DNA of 64,000 bases from Burkholderia pyrrocinia (GCF_018417535.1 NZ_CP070978.1:248001-312000), one strand, 5' to 3'. Shown: positions 40,946 through 50,053, counted from the stretch's first letter. Made by a program: numbers and translations. The notes: generated from the sequence alone by a model not told the origin.

Positions 40946-42256
40946 TCAGGCCGCGTTCGGCTCCGCGTTCCGCCCGTTCGCGCCGCCGCGCAGCGGCGGC
41001 AACGGTTCGACCTTGCCGACGATGAACAGGTACGACAGCGCGCCGACCACGCACAACACGCCGGCCACCGCGAGCGGCACGACGAACGAACCCTTCGTGA
41101 TCGACAGCATCACGCCCGTGAACGTCGTGATGAAGATGCCCGCGAGATTGCCCGCGAAGTTCTGGATGCCGCCGATCGATGCGACGTGCGCGGGCGTCGG
41201 CGCGATTTCGCCGACGAGCGTCCACACGTTGGCGCCGGCGAACGACAGGCTCGTGTACGCGAGGGCGAACAGCCCGAGGCACGCCCACGTGTTCTCGACG
41301 AACGCGGACAACGCGATCGACGACGACAGCAGCATCCCGAGCACGAGGCAGGTCTTGCGCGCGGCGGTCGCGCTCCAGCCGCGCCGGAACAGGCTGTCCG
41401 ACACGTAGCCGCCGAGCCAGCCGCCGGGAATCGCGAGCAGCGCGGGCAACATGCCCCACGTGCCGAGCGACGCGAGCGAGAAGCCGCGCGACTGCAGCAG
41501 GTAGCTCGGGAACCACGTGATGAAGAAGTAGATCGCGAAGTTCAGGCAGAACAGTCCGATCATCATGCCCCACACGGTGCGGTAGCGGAACAGGTCGAGC
41601 CACGACACCTTCGCGCCGTCGGTTGCGGCCGCAACGGTCGGTGCGGCACGCTGCGCGAGCAGCGCGTCGACGGCATCCGGCGCGATCGCGCGATAGCGTT
41701 CCGGGTCGCGATAGATGAACCACCACGCCAACGCCCACACGATGCCGATGCCGCCCGTGATCACGAACGACCCGCGCCAGCCGACGATCGAGATCAGCCA
41801 CGCGACGAGCGGCAGCGACAGCGCGGAGCCGACGCGCGAGCCGCTGTCGAAGATGCTGCTCGCGAGCCCGCGTTCGCTGCGCGGGAACCAGTTGAACGCG
41901 ACCTTCGCGAACGACGGGATCGCGGCCGCTTCGCCGACGCCGAGCATCAGCCGCACGCCGACCAGTTGCGCAAGACCGCGCGCGGCGCCCGTCGCGACGG
42001 TGAACACCGACCACCAGCCGACGGCGAGCGCGAGGCTCACGCGCACGCCGACCTTGTCGATGAACCAGCCGGCCGGCAGTTGCAGGAACGCGTAGGTCCA
42101 GAAGAACGCGCTCAGCACGAGCCCCATGCCGACCGCGTCGAGGCCGAGGTCGGCGCGGATGCTGGGCGCGGCGATCGCGAGGTTCGCGCGGTCGATGAAG
42201 TTGATGACGTTGGCCAGGAAGCACATCAGGATCATGGCCCATCGGATGCGTGGCAT
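40946..42256 (-). CDS. MFS transporter, ACS family (hexuronate/aldonate type)
   Basis: 436-residue anion:cation symporter family permease with 12 helices. Characteristic segments are NFIDRANLAIAAPSIRADLGLD in TM1, GWFIDKVGVRVSLALAVGWWSVFT (motif A region) and GVGEAAAIPSFAKVAFNWFPRSERG. Close relatives import glucuronate, galacturonate, glucarate or galactonate. It is encoded 71 bp after the mannonate dehydratase on the same strand, so glucuronate or mannonate is the likely substrate. The ATG at 42256 has GGAGAC nine bases upstream. Confidence 0.9.
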   Translation of the reverse strand: MPRIRWAMILMCFLANVINFIDRANLAIAAPSIRADLGLDAVGMGLVLSAFFWTYAFLQLPAGWFIDKVGVRVSLALAVGWWSVFTVATGAARGLAQLVGVRLMLGVGEAAAIPSFAKVAFNWFPRSERGLASSIFDSGSRVGSALSLPLVAWLISIVGWRGSFVITGGIGIVWALAWWFIYRDPERYRAIAPDAVDALLAQRAAPTVAAATDGAKVSWLDLFRYRTVWGMMIGLFCLNFAIYFFITWFPSYLLQSRGFSLASLGTWGMLPALLAIPGGWLGGYVSDSLFRRGWSATAARKTCLVLGMLLSSSIALSAFVENTWACLGLFALAYTSLSFAGANVWTLVGEIAPTPAHVASIGGIQNFAGNLAGIFITTFTGVMLSITKGSFVVPLAVAGVLCVVGALSYLFIVGKVEPLPPLRGGANGRNAEPNAA

Positions 42257-42327
42257 GCGGTGTCTCCGCGCGGAATGTCGTGACGGGCGACCGGCGATCC
42301 GCTGCGCCGGCCGCCTCGATGGGGGTG

Positions 42328-43392
42328 TTACAGAGAGGCGTGCTGCGGCGCGCGGTCGAACTTCGCCAGCGCTTCCCACAGGCCGTTCAGGTAGACCGCG
42401 CCGAGCGCGCGATCGTAGAGGCCGTAGCCGGGCTTGCCCGTCTCGCCCCAGATCATGCGGCCGTGGTCGGGGCGCACGTAGCCGGTGAAGCCGGTGTCGT
42501 GGTACGCCTTCACGATCGCGGCGATGTCGAGCGAGCCGCAGCTCGACAGGTGTGCGGTTTCCTCGAAATCGCCGTTCGCGTCGACCTTCACGTTGCGGAT
42601 GTGCGCGAAGTGGATGCGGCCCATCGCGCCGAACTCGCGCACGAGCGCTTCGACATCGTTCTGCGGGCCCGCGCCGAGCGAGCCCGAGCACAGCGTCAGC
42701 CCGTTCGCGGGCGTGTCGACGATGCGCACGATCCGTGCGAGATCGTCGCGGTTCTTCACGATGCGCGGCAGCCCGAAGATCGGGCGCGGCGGATCGTCGG
42801 GGTGGATCGCCATCTTCACGCCGGCTTCCTCGGCGACCGGGATGATCGCCTTCAGGAAGTATTCGAGGTTCGCCCACAGCGCGTTTTCGTCGACTTCGCG
42901 ATAGTCGGCGAGCAGCGCCTGCAGTTGTTCGGGCCGGTAGCTCGAATCCCAGCCGGGCAGCGCGATGCCGTCGTTCGGATCGATCCGGTCGACCGATTCG
43001 GTGCTGAACGCGAGGCAGGTCGAACCGTCGGCGAGCGTCTTCGACAGCTCGGTGCGGGTCCAGTCGAACACGGGCATGAAGTTGTAGCAGATGACGCGGA
43101 TGCCGGCCGCGCCCAGATGGCGGACCGTCTGCCGGTAGTTGTCGATCAGGCGGTCGCGGCCGGGCTTGCCGAGCTTGATGTCCTCGTGGACGGGCACCGA
43201 TTCGACGACTTCGAACTGCAGGCCGGCGCGTTCGATCGTCGCCTTCAGCGCGTCGATCTTGTGCGCGGGCCAGACTTCGCCCACCGGTTCGTCGTAGATC
43301 GCGGACACGATATGCGTGACGCCCGGGATCTGGCGGATGTATTGCAGCGAGACCGGATCGGACTCGCCGTACCAACGGAAAGACATCTTCAC
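42328..43392 (-). CDS. uxuA: Mannonate dehydratase
   Basis: 354-residue UxuA-type enzyme that dehydrates D-mannonate to 2-keto-3-deoxygluconate in glucuronate breakdown. Family segments are [23 protein letters not shown] at the N-terminus, [37 protein letters not shown] (metal/substrate His) and [13 protein letters not shown] at the C-terminus. GTG at 43392 has AGGAG eight bases upstream and is my start; ATGs at 43419 and 43386 are alternatives. It forms an operon with the ACS permease and is divergent from a FadR-type regulator with shared operators. Confidence 0.92.
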   Translation of the reverse strand: MKMSFRWYGESDPVSLQYIRQIPGVTHIVSAIYDEPVGEVWPAHKIDALKATIERAGLQFEVVESVPVHEDIKLGKPGRDRLIDNYRQTVRHLGAAGIRVICYNFMPVFDWTRTELSKTLADGSTCLAFSTESVDRIDPNDGIALPGWDSSYRPEQLQALLADYREVDENALWANLEYFLKAIIPVAEEAGVKMAIHPDDPPRPIFGLPRIVKNRDDLARIVRIVDTPANGLTLCSGSLGAGPQNDVEALVREFGAMGRIHFAHIRNVKVDANGDFEETAHLSSCGSLDIAAIVKAYHDTGFTGYVRPDHGRMIWGETGKPGYGLYDRALGAVYLNGLWEALAKFDRAPQHASL

Positions 43393-43475
43393 TGGAGCGG
43401 CTCCTGGCTGACGGTTCATGCATCGGGCGACCGGGCGGCAGCGTGCCGGCCCGTCGTCGGTGTGCGGATTATGAT

Positions 43476-43606
43476 TGGTATGCCAGTTACGCGGGATAGT
43501 GGTTTACCAGTTATCTGGTTCTGAATCGGCAGGAGCGAGCTTCCGGGAGCGTCCAGTCAAGCTGGCCGACAGGCCGAACCGGATGCTGGCCGGAATTGGT
43601 GTACCA
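43476..43606. promoter_or_regulatory. Three FadR/UxuR-type operators in the divergent uxuA region
   Basis: The near-palindrome TGGTnTnCCA occurs three times: TGGTATGCCA at 43476-43485, TGGTTTACCA at 43500-43509 and TGGTGTACCA at 43597-43606. The first two are centred 24 bp apart, close to the uxuA start; the third is 53 bp before the regulator gene. The pattern matches FadC-subfamily GntR operators and suggests repression of uxuA and autoregulation. Confidence 0.75.
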
Positions 43607-43658
43607 TTTTGGCGATCCGGCGCCGCGACGGCGCCGGCCAGCCCGTTGCGAGCCTTTC

Positions 43659-44381
43659 ATGACCGATCTTTCCAGCCTGCCCGCCAGCCGCGACACCGAT
43701 GCCGCGGACCGCTCCTATATCGGCCTTGCGCGTCAGATTCACGCGATGGTGGCCGCCGGCGCGTTCGAAGCCGGCGGGCGGCTGCCGTCGGAGCGCAGCC
43801 TGGCTGACCAGTTCGGCGTGAGCCGCACGCAGGTGCGCGAGGCGATCATCGCGCTCGAGGTGCAGGGGATCGTCGAGGTGCGGATCGGTTCGGGCATCTA
43901 CGTGTCGGCGGCCGATGCCGCGCGGCCGGTGACGTTCGAGGTGCCGCGCGGCCCGGGGCCGATCGAGACGCTGCGCGCGCGCGGGCTGATCGAGGCGGAA
44001 GTCGCCGCGCTAGCGGCGACCGAGCGCAAGGATGCCGATCTCGATCGTCTGTTTTTCTCGCTGACGACGATGCGCGAGCAGATGGACGACAAGGCCGCGT
44101 ACGACGCGGCCGATCGCCAGTTCCACCTGCGGATCGCGGAATCGACCGGCAACACGGTGCTGCTGCACATGGTCACCGCGATGTGGGACTGCGCGCGCAG
44201 CGATCCGCTGTGGGACAAGATCGAGGAGCACTTTCACTCGACCGCACTGCGCGAGGCCTCGCAGGAGGATCATCAGCGGATCTTCGCGGCGATCATGGCG
44301 CGCGATGCGGGTGGCGCGCGCGACGCGATGCGCGCGCACCTGTCGCGCGTGATCGCGGAGTTCACGCAGGCATGGCGCTGA
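43659..44381 (+). CDS. FadR/GntR family regulator of hexuronate genes (UxuR/ExuR-like)
   Basis: 240-residue GntR regulator: winged helix in residues 20-85 (LARQIHAMVAAGAFEAGGRLPSERSLADQFGVSRTQVREAI) and an all-helical FCD effector domain (about 100-235) with the metal/ligand His and Asp residues in DRQFHLRIAESTGN and HFHSTAL...DHQRIF. The sequence VQGIVEVRIGSGIYV is typical of ExuR/UxuR/LldR-type members. Its divergent position and the TGGTnTnCCA sites indicate control of uxuA and the ACS permease, with a hexuronate-derived inducer. The ATG at 43659 has no strong ribosome binding site. Confidence 0.9.
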   Translation: MTDLSSLPASRDTDAADRSYIGLARQIHAMVAAGAFEAGGRLPSERSLADQFGVSRTQVREAIIALEVQGIVEVRIGSGIYVSAADAARPVTFEVPRGPGPIETLRARGLIEAEVAALAATERKDADLDRLFFSLTTMREQMDDKAAYDAADRQFHLRIAESTGNTVLLHMVTAMWDCARSDPLWDKIEEHFHSTALREASQEDHQRIFAAIMARDAGGARDAMRAHLSRVIAEFTQAWR

Positions 44382-44694
44382 TGCTGGTTTCCGCGGACGG
44401 AGGCGGGCTGGCGTAATCAGCGTCGACGAAGGCGGGCACGCATGCGGTACATCGTCTTCGCAATCGTCATCGAAATTCGAATCGGCCAGCGTTCGGCAAC
44501 GCGCTTTCTCCTGATCATTCGTCGCCCGGCTTGCCGCGTTCCTGCGCCCGCATCGATTTCGGCTCGACGGCGTGCCGGGCATGTGGCCGTCTGCATGCGC
44601 GACGCCTGCCTCGTGCGGCTACTTCCAATTGCGCGCCCGTGCTTTTTATGGTCTCGTTACGTGATATCGCATCGACTCGAAAAAGGATAGTCGA
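44382..44694. other. Gene-free stretch between uxu regulator and solute-binding protein gene
   Basis: 313 bp with no convincing coding, repeat or hairpin feature. A reading frame at 44442-44690 has poor amino-acid composition and no ribosome binding site. AAAGGA at 44684-44689 is the ribosome binding site of the next gene. Confidence 0.5.
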
Positions 44695-45825
44695 ATGCAG
44701 CCGGGCGATTCATACGGGGTCCGATTGATCAGGGGAATCGGTGCGCGTACGCGCGCCCGCGGCGCCGCGCGCAGGCTGCTCGTCATCTTGACTCTGGGCT
44801 TGCTTGCGACCGGCCTGCCGGCTTTCGCCGACTCTCCCGAAACCGTTTACGACAACGTGCTGCGCGTGCTGGCATGGCCCGGCTATGCGGACCGCGACGT
44901 CGTCAGCGCATTCGAGGCGCAGTTTCATGTGCGTGTCGAAGTGACGTTCGTCGATTCCGACGAAGCGCTGTGGACGCGGATGCACAGCGCGGCGCCGCCG
45001 CTGTATGACGTGCTGGCCGCGAACACGGCCGAGATCCAGCGCTACGCGCACGAACGTCTGCTCGCGCCGATCGACCTGGCGCGCATCCCGAACCGGCGGC
45101 GGCAGTTGCCGAACTTCCGGCAGCTTGCGACGATCGGCGGGCTCGTGCAGGACGGCGCGACCTACGCGATCCCGTTCACGTATTCGTCGATGGGGCTGAT
45201 CTACGACCGCAAGCAGGTACCGGCCGCGCCGCGCTCGATGCGGGAGCTGTGGAATCCGCGCTACCGCGGCAAGGTGCTCGACTTCAACAGCGCGCAGCAC
45301 AATTTCTCGTTCACGGCGCTGGCGCTCGGTTATCGCGATCCGTTTCGCCTGTCGCTCGCGCAGACGCTCGACGTCGCGCGCAAGCTGATCGACCTGCGCC
45401 GCAACCTGCTGACGTACTACACGCTTCCTGAAGAGGCGACCGCGCTGTTCGTCCGGCATCACGCGGCGCTGATGTTCGGCAACTACGGCACGCAGCAGGT
45501 CGAGCTGCTGCGTCGCGCCGGAGCGGACGTCGGCTACGTGATTCCGGACGAAGGCGCGCTTGCATGGCTCGACTGCTGGGCCGTGACGCGCGGCGCGCAA
45601 CGTCCCGAGCTTGCGTTCGCGTGGATCAACTACATGCTCGAACCGGCGATCGGCGCGTTGCTGACCGAGCGCCAGGGGCTCGCGAACACGCTCGAGCCGC
45701 CGCCCGGGCTCGATACCGGGCACCAGCATCTCGTGTGGCTCCAGCCCGTCGAGGACATCGCGCGGCGCGAATCGTTGTGGAGCCGCATCGTGTCGGGCGA
45801 CCGGCCGGAGCGGTTCGAAAAATGA
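44695..45825 (+). CDS. Periplasmic extracellular solute-binding protein (PotD-like)
   Basis: 376-residue exported protein; Arg-rich N-terminus, hydrophobic core (about 28-45) and cleavage near PAFADS. The mature part is a type 2 periplasmic binding fold of the spermidine/putrescine and iron-binding protein class: VLRVLAWPGYADRDVVSAFEAQFHVRVEVTFVDSDEAL, IPFTYSSMGLIYDRKQVP, and WLDCWAVTRGAQRPELAFAWINYML. No ABC permease or ATPase genes follow; instead the stop overlaps the start of a diguanylate cyclase gene by four bases, suggesting the protein feeds a signalling system. AAAGGA lies upstream of ATG 44695. Confidence 0.88.
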   Translation: MQPGDSYGVRLIRGIGARTRARGAARRLLVILTLGLLATGLPAFADSPETVYDNVLRVLAWPGYADRDVVSAFEAQFHVRVEVTFVDSDEALWTRMHSAAPPLYDVLAANTAEIQRYAHERLLAPIDLARIPNRRRQLPNFRQLATIGGLVQDGATYAIPFTYSSMGLIYDRKQVPAAPRSMRELWNPRYRGKVLDFNSAQHNFSFTALALGYRDPFRLSLAQTLDVARKLIDLRRNLLTYYTLPEEATALFVRHHAALMFGNYGTQQVELLRRAGADVGYVIPDEGALAWLDCWAVTRGAQRPELAFAWINYMLEPAIGALLTERQGLANTLEPPPGLDTGHQHLVWLQPVEDIARRESLWSRIVSGDRPERFEK

Positions 45826-47603
45826 TCCGGCTCGGGCTCACGTCGAAGCTGTCGGTGCTGTTCGCGTGCATCGGCGTGATCGCGTCCGGCACGACCGGCT
45901 ATTACTCGTATCGCGCGAACCGCGCGATGCTCGTGCAGGAAGCGCAGCACAGCCTGCTGATGTCGACGCAACTGCTCGGGCAGCGCTTCACGACCGTGCT
46001 GTCCGACGTCGCCGACGATGCACTCGTGCTCGCACAGTTGCCGTCGTCCGCGCCCGTCGCGGGCAGCGACAATCCGGACAGTGCGCGACGCATGCGGCTC
46101 GAGCAGGTGTATTACAGCTTCATGAGAAATCATCCGGAATACCTGCAGATTCGCCTGATCGCGAGCGGGAATTTCGGGCTCGAACACATTCGCGTCGATC
46201 GCGACGCGCGTGGCATCGTCGTGCTGCCGGAAAGTGCGTTCCAGGAGAAAGGACAGTTCTCCTATGTATTCGATACGCTCGCGACGGCGCCTGGCCATAT
46301 CTACCTGTCGCCGATCGTGATCAATCACGAGACCGGTTCGCTCGCGGCCGAAGGGCTTCCGATCCTGCGCGTGGGTACGCCGGTCGTCGACACGTCGGGC
46401 CAGACGGTCGGTGCGCTCGTCGTCGACGTCGAGCTGTCGCGCGTGTTCGACCGGCTCGAACGCGACCTGCCGGAAGACTATGAGGTGTATCTCGCGAACG
46501 AGTGGGGCGATTTCCTCGTGCATCCCGATCCGTCGCAGACGTTCGGCTTCGATCGCGGCCGGCGCGTGCTGATGCAGGACCGCTTTGCCGTCACGCGCGA
46601 GCTGTTCGACGGCGCGCGCGCGAGCGTGACGCTCAATGGCCTTGCGCAGCCCGACGACGCGCCGGGGCAGATGTTCGCGTTCGCGCGCACGCCGTTCGGG
46701 CACGACGAGGGCAACCGCTTCGTCGTACTCGGGATGGCGCGTCCACTGGCGGACGTGCTGGCGCCGGCCGGCGTGCTGGGCGACCGGATCGTCCGGATGG
46801 TGTTCGTGTCGAGCCTGCTGGCGGTGATCCTCGCGATCCTGTTCGCGAGCGCGATCACGCGGCCGCTGCAGATGCTCGCGCGCGCCGCGACGCACGTGTT
46901 CGACGATCCGGCAGCCGAACGGCTGCCGGTCGGGCGCGCAGACGAGATCGGCGTGCTCGCGCGCTGTTTCGACAGCATGTGCGTCGAGATTCGCACGCAG
47001 GTCGCGATGCTGCGCGCGAAGCAGCAGGAGCTTACGCATCTTGCCGGCCACGATCCGTTGACCGCGCTGCCGAACCGCCTGCTGTTCATGGAGCATCTCG
47101 ATGCCGCGATCCGGCATGCGGCGGCGGTACGCGAAGGGCTGGCCGTGATGTTCGTGGATCTCGACCGCTTCAAGCAGATCAACGACCAGCACGGGCACTC
47201 GGCCGGCGACCGCACGCTCGTCGTGGTCGCGAAGCGGTTGAGCCTCGTGCTGCGCAGCGGCGACATGGTCGCGCGGCTCGGCGGCGACGAGTTCATCGTG
47301 CTGATTGCGGATGTGCGTTCACCGACGGTGATCGACGATGTCGCGTCGCGCATCCAGATCGTGATGGCCGAGGAACTGGAGTTCGGCGACCGGCGTATGG
47401 CCGTGGGTGCGAGCATCGGCGTCAGCGAGTATCCGGCCGACGGCGCATCGGCCGAGGAACTGCTGGTCAAGGCCGATGCGGCGATGTACGCGGCGAAGGC
47501 GTCCGCGAAGTGCGCGTGCGTGCGCTATCAGGACCTGGTCGGCGGCGCCGCCGCGCCGGACGATGCCGGGGCCGACCGCGTCGCATCGGGAGGCAGCCGG
47601 TGA
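45822..47603 (+). CDS. Membrane diguanylate cyclase with periplasmic Cache sensor
   Basis: 593-residue protein: TM1 (about 7-27), a large periplasmic dCache-like domain (30-320), TM2 (about 325-345), a HAMP segment (ITRPLQMLARAATHVFDDPAAERLPVGRADEIGVLARCFDSM) and a C-terminal GGDEF domain. The catalytic motif is Gly487-Gly-Asp-Glu-Phe491, and an intact inhibitory site RxxD (Arg478, Asp481) lies five residues before it, so it should make cyclic di-GMP and be product-inhibited. It is translationally coupled to the preceding binding protein, which may deliver the ligand to the Cache domain. No EAL domain is present. Confidence 0.92.
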   Translation: MIRLGLTSKLSVLFACIGVIASGTTGYYSYRANRAMLVQEAQHSLLMSTQLLGQRFTTVLSDVADDALVLAQLPSSAPVAGSDNPDSARRMRLEQVYYSFMRNHPEYLQIRLIASGNFGLEHIRVDRDARGIVVLPESAFQEKGQFSYVFDTLATAPGHIYLSPIVINHETGSLAAEGLPILRVGTPVVDTSGQTVGALVVDVELSRVFDRLERDLPEDYEVYLANEWGDFLVHPDPSQTFGFDRGRRVLMQDRFAVTRELFDGARASVTLNGLAQPDDAPGQMFAFARTPFGHDEGNRFVVLGMARPLADVLAPAGVLGDRIVRMVFVSSLLAVILAILFASAITRPLQMLARAATHVFDDPAAERLPVGRADEIGVLARCFDSMCVEIRTQVAMLRAKQQELTHLAGHDPLTALPNRLLFMEHLDAAIRHAAAVREGLAVMFVDLDRFKQINDQHGHSAGDRTLVVVAKRLSLVLRSGDMVARLGGDEFIVLIADVRSPTVIDDVASRIQIVMAEELEFGDRRMAVGASIGVSEYPADGASAEELLVKADAAMYAAKASAKCACVRYQDLVGGAAAPDDAGADRVASGGSR

Positions 47604-47633
47604 CGGCCGGCCGGTAAAACACGCGATGCAAAC

Positions 47634-47664
47634 GCAACGAGCCCGTCGCGGACGGGCTCGTTGC
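47634..47664. terminator. Perfect 14-bp inverted repeat between convergent genes
   Basis: GCAACGAGCCCGTC (47634-47647) and its exact complement (47651-47664) enclose a three-base loop. It lies 30 bp after the diguanylate cyclase stop and 36 bp beyond the DUF4148 stop on the other strand, so it can end both transcripts; T-runs are weak. Confidence 0.75.
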
Positions 47665-47700
47665 ATGTGCGGACTGCGCGCGGGGCGCGCAGCGGCAGCC

Positions 47701-48000
47701 TTAGTGGCCGAAGTAGACCGAGTCGCGCGGGCTTTGCACCTTGGCGGCCGGCGCGCCACCCTGGACGGTCGCGGCCGGTTGCGTACCGTAGCCGGTATTG
47801 TTGGCAGCGCGCACGCGGGCTTGCGCGGTCTGGATGTCGGCCGGGTAGTACGGGCTCGACTGGCTCGGCTTGTAGCCGGCGTTTTCGAGCTGGACCAGTT
47901 CGTCGCGCACCTGGGCGCGGGTCACGGTGCTTTGGGCGAATGCGCCGAACGAGGCGGACAGGGCAACAGCGGCAACGACTGCGGAAACGAGCGATTTCAT
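47701..48000 (-). CDS. DUF4148 domain-containing exported protein
   Basis: 99-residue protein with a clear Sec signal peptide (MKSLVSAVVAAVALSASFGAFAQ, cleavage after AFA). The mature domain TRAQVRDELVQLENAGYKPSQSSPYYPADIQTAQARV is the DUF4148 signature common in many copies in Burkholderia and relatives. It is periplasmic and of unknown function, often stress-induced. A strong ribosome binding site GGAGGTCATC precedes the ATG at 48000. Confidence 0.92.
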   Translation of the reverse strand: MKSLVSAVVAAVALSASFGAFAQSTVTRAQVRDELVQLENAGYKPSQSSPYYPADIQTAQARVRAANNTGYGTQPAATVQGGAPAAKVQSPRDSVYFGH

Positions 48001-48286
48001 GATGACCTCCGATGTTTGTCTTGGCTTTCCGCGTTCGACACCATGTCGTAAGCGGTTGATTACATCGTAGGCGTCGGTTGACCTAGGGTAAACGTGGATT
48101 TCAGTGAAAGATCGTTGCCGCTGAGGTAATAATTTCGGGAGAAATGCCTTCTGTCCCCATTCGGTATTGCCGGATTTGCAAGGGCGCGGTGGTGCGGGCG
48201 GGTGTCGCGCACGGGGCGGGTGCCTGGTGGCGACGGGGGCAACGGGGGCAGTCGAGATGATGCGGGCGGGTCGCGGTGCGGCCGGA

Positions 48287-48544
48287 TCAGACGCCGTCGT
48301 CGTCGATTTCCTTGCGCTCCCGGCGTTCCTCGTTGCCGCGGCGCGCGCGCAGGCGCTGGCGCGACAGGACGGCGATCACCTGCTGGGTCGGCGCGCCGGA
48401 CGGCAGTTCGTTGCGGATGCGATCGGGCACCATCGGCAGGCCCGCGCGCTGCCGGCGCAGCGCCTTTGCGATTGCCCGGCGGCATTCGTCCCCGTGGCAA
48501 TCCCATTCATCGCGGATTCTCTGGCAATAACGGCATTGTTCCAT
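48287..48544 (-). CDS. Cys-rich small protein of unknown function
   Basis: 85-residue basic protein. The N-terminus has four cysteines and a histidine (Cys4, Cys7, Cys16, Cys21; CRYCQRIRDEWDCHGDEC), suggesting a small zinc site, followed by an Arg-rich helix and an acidic end (ERKEIDDDGV). Codon usage is like neighbouring genes, with G or C in most third positions, which supports a real gene, although no good ribosome binding site precedes the ATG at 48544. I do not recognise a family. The 286 bp up to the DUF4148 gene hold its divergent promoter region. Confidence 0.6.
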   Translation of the reverse strand: MEQCRYCQRIRDEWDCHGDECRRAIAKALRRQRAGLPMVPDRIRNELPSGAPTQQVIAVLSRQRLRARRGNEERRERKEIDDDGV

Positions 48545-48594
48545 CCGGACAGTCTAACGCGTCTTGGGGAACCGGACAGGGCGCGGGGCCGAAC

Positions 48595-48627
48595 GCGTCA
48601 TGCGTCATGCGTCATGCGTCATGCGTC
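48595..48627. repeat. Heptanucleotide tandem repeat at the dsdA 3' end
   Basis: The unit GCGTCAT is repeated four times plus five bases without error. The dsdA stop codon (48619-48621) lies within the array, so most of the repeat is just downstream of the gene. A seven-base unit changes frame, but copy changes downstream of the stop would not alter the protein. Confidence 0.9.
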
Positions 48628-49944
48628 GGGCGCGGCGCCGGCGAGCGCTTGCGCATGCGACTGGAAGCGGCGGTGTTCTTCCGGCGGAACGAGCGAGCCG
48701 CCGGTCGCCCAGATGACATGCGTCGACCGGCGCATGTCGATCGCGTGGCGTCGCACGTAATCGCGGCCGGCGGACGACCGCGTCAACCAGCCGGGCCCGC
48801 CGACGGCAGCGGCGGCCGATGGCTCCAGTTCCACGCCGGTAGTGCGTTGAACCGCCATCAACTGCGCGTAGAGCTGCCCGTCGCTGACGGTGAAGACGCC
48901 GGACAGCAGGGATGCCATCAGCGGACTGACCAGATGCGATGCCTGCGCGACCGCCAGGCCATCGGCCTCGGTCCGGTTGTCGAGCCCCACGTCGTAGACG
49001 GACACCGGCTTGTCGACCCCGGCGGCAAGCTGGACCAGCATGCATGGCGAAGCAACGGGCTCGGCGAAAAAGCAATGCACGTGCTTGCCGAACAGCGCAT
49101 CGAGGCCATAGGCGATGCCGCCCGGCGCACCGCCGACACCGCACGGGATATGGACGAAGAGCGGGTGCGTCGCGTCCACGACGCGGCCCGACGCGGCGAG
49201 CTGCGCGGCGAGATGCCGGGCGCTTGCGGCATAGCCCAGGAACAGCATCAGCGAGCCTTCGTCGTCGACGAAATGGCAGCGCGGGTGATTGCGCGCCTGC
49301 GATCGCCCGGCCGCGACGGCTTGCGCATAATCGCCGTCGTGCTCGACCACGCGAACGCCGCGTTTTCTCAGGCGTGCCTTCTTCCATGGTTTCGCGTCGG
49401 TCGACATGTGAACGACCGATTCGAACCCGAGCGCGGCGGCCATCACACCGATGCTCAAGCCGAGATTGCCGGTGCTGCCCACGATGACGGTGTGCGCGGC
49501 AAACAGCGCGCGTGCGGCGGCCGACGCGAGGATCCTCCGATCTCCCGCCGGTTCGAGCAGCCCGCGTTCGATCGCGATCGACTCCGCGAGCGCCAGCACT
49601 TCATGAAAGCCGCCGCGCGCCTTGATCGAACCGGCGATCGGCAACGCATCGTCGCGCTTGATGAACCAGGCGCCGTGCTCGTCGGCCGGGTGCGACAGCG
49701 CGCGCTGCAATTCATCCGCCGGCATCAATGGAGACTCGATTCTTCCCGCAGTTGCCGCGAGCTCGGGAAACAGCGCGGCCATCAGCGGCTCGCAGCGCGC
49801 CAGCCGCGCTTCCGCCATTGCAATGGCGTCGAACGACGGCGCGTCCTTCGGCAACGGGCTGCCGGCATGGGGATTCAGCCACAGCAGCGGGCGACGAGAT
49901 TGCAGTTCGGCTAATAGATTGGCGGGTTGGAGCGTGGCGATCAC
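48619..49944 (-). CDS. dsdA: D-serine ammonia-lyase
   Basis: 441-residue PLP enzyme converting D-serine to pyruvate and ammonia; the length equals the family norm. Family segments: PLLWLNPH near the start, the PLP lysine in GSIKARGGFHEVL, VGSTGNLGLSIG (glycine loop) and HIPCGVGGAPGGIAYGLDALFG. The GTG at 49944 has AAGG seven bases upstream; the frame is open 67 codons further but those are unlike the family and contain the dsdC-side promoter region. It is divergent from a DsdC-like LysR regulator. The last codons run into a heptanucleotide repeat. Confidence 0.93.
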   Translation of the reverse strand: MIATLQPANLLAELQSRRPLLWLNPHAGSPLPKDAPSFDAIAMAEARLARCEPLMAALFPELAATAGRIESPLMPADELQRALSHPADEHGAWFIKRDDALPIAGSIKARGGFHEVLALAESIAIERGLLEPAGDRRILASAAARALFAAHTVIVGSTGNLGLSIGVMAAALGFESVVHMSTDAKPWKKARLRKRGVRVVEHDGDYAQAVAAGRSQARNHPRCHFVDDEGSLMLFLGYAASARHLAAQLAASGRVVDATHPLFVHIPCGVGGAPGGIAYGLDALFGKHVHCFFAEPVASPCMLVQLAAGVDKPVSVYDVGLDNRTEADGLAVAQASHLVSPLMASLLSGVFTVSDGQLYAQLMAVQRTTGVELEPSAAAAVGGPGWLTRSSAGRDYVRRHAIDMRRSTHVIWATGGSLVPPEEHRRFQSHAQALAGAAPDA

Positions 49945-50023
49945 GGATTGGCCTTGGTATCGTTTGACGGAATAATGACGGGCAATGCTACGATTCCGGC
50001 GGACGGCGCGAAAGCGCCGATTT

Positions 50024-50039
50024 CTAATGAAAGCATTAG
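50024..50039. promoter_or_regulatory. LysR-type operator in the dsdA-dsdC intergenic region
   Basis: CTAATG-AAAG-CATTAG is a perfect 6-4-6 inverted repeat containing the T-N11-A LysR box. It lies 15 bp before the dsdC ATG and 80 bp before the dsdA GTG, a position fit for autorepression and activation of dsdA. Confidence 0.7.
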
Positions 50040-50053
50040 CCTGACTTATATCT

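Noticed and set aside
44442-44690. 82-codon plus-strand frame before the solute-binding protein gene.
   Set aside because: Odd composition, no ribosome binding site and no recognisable motif.
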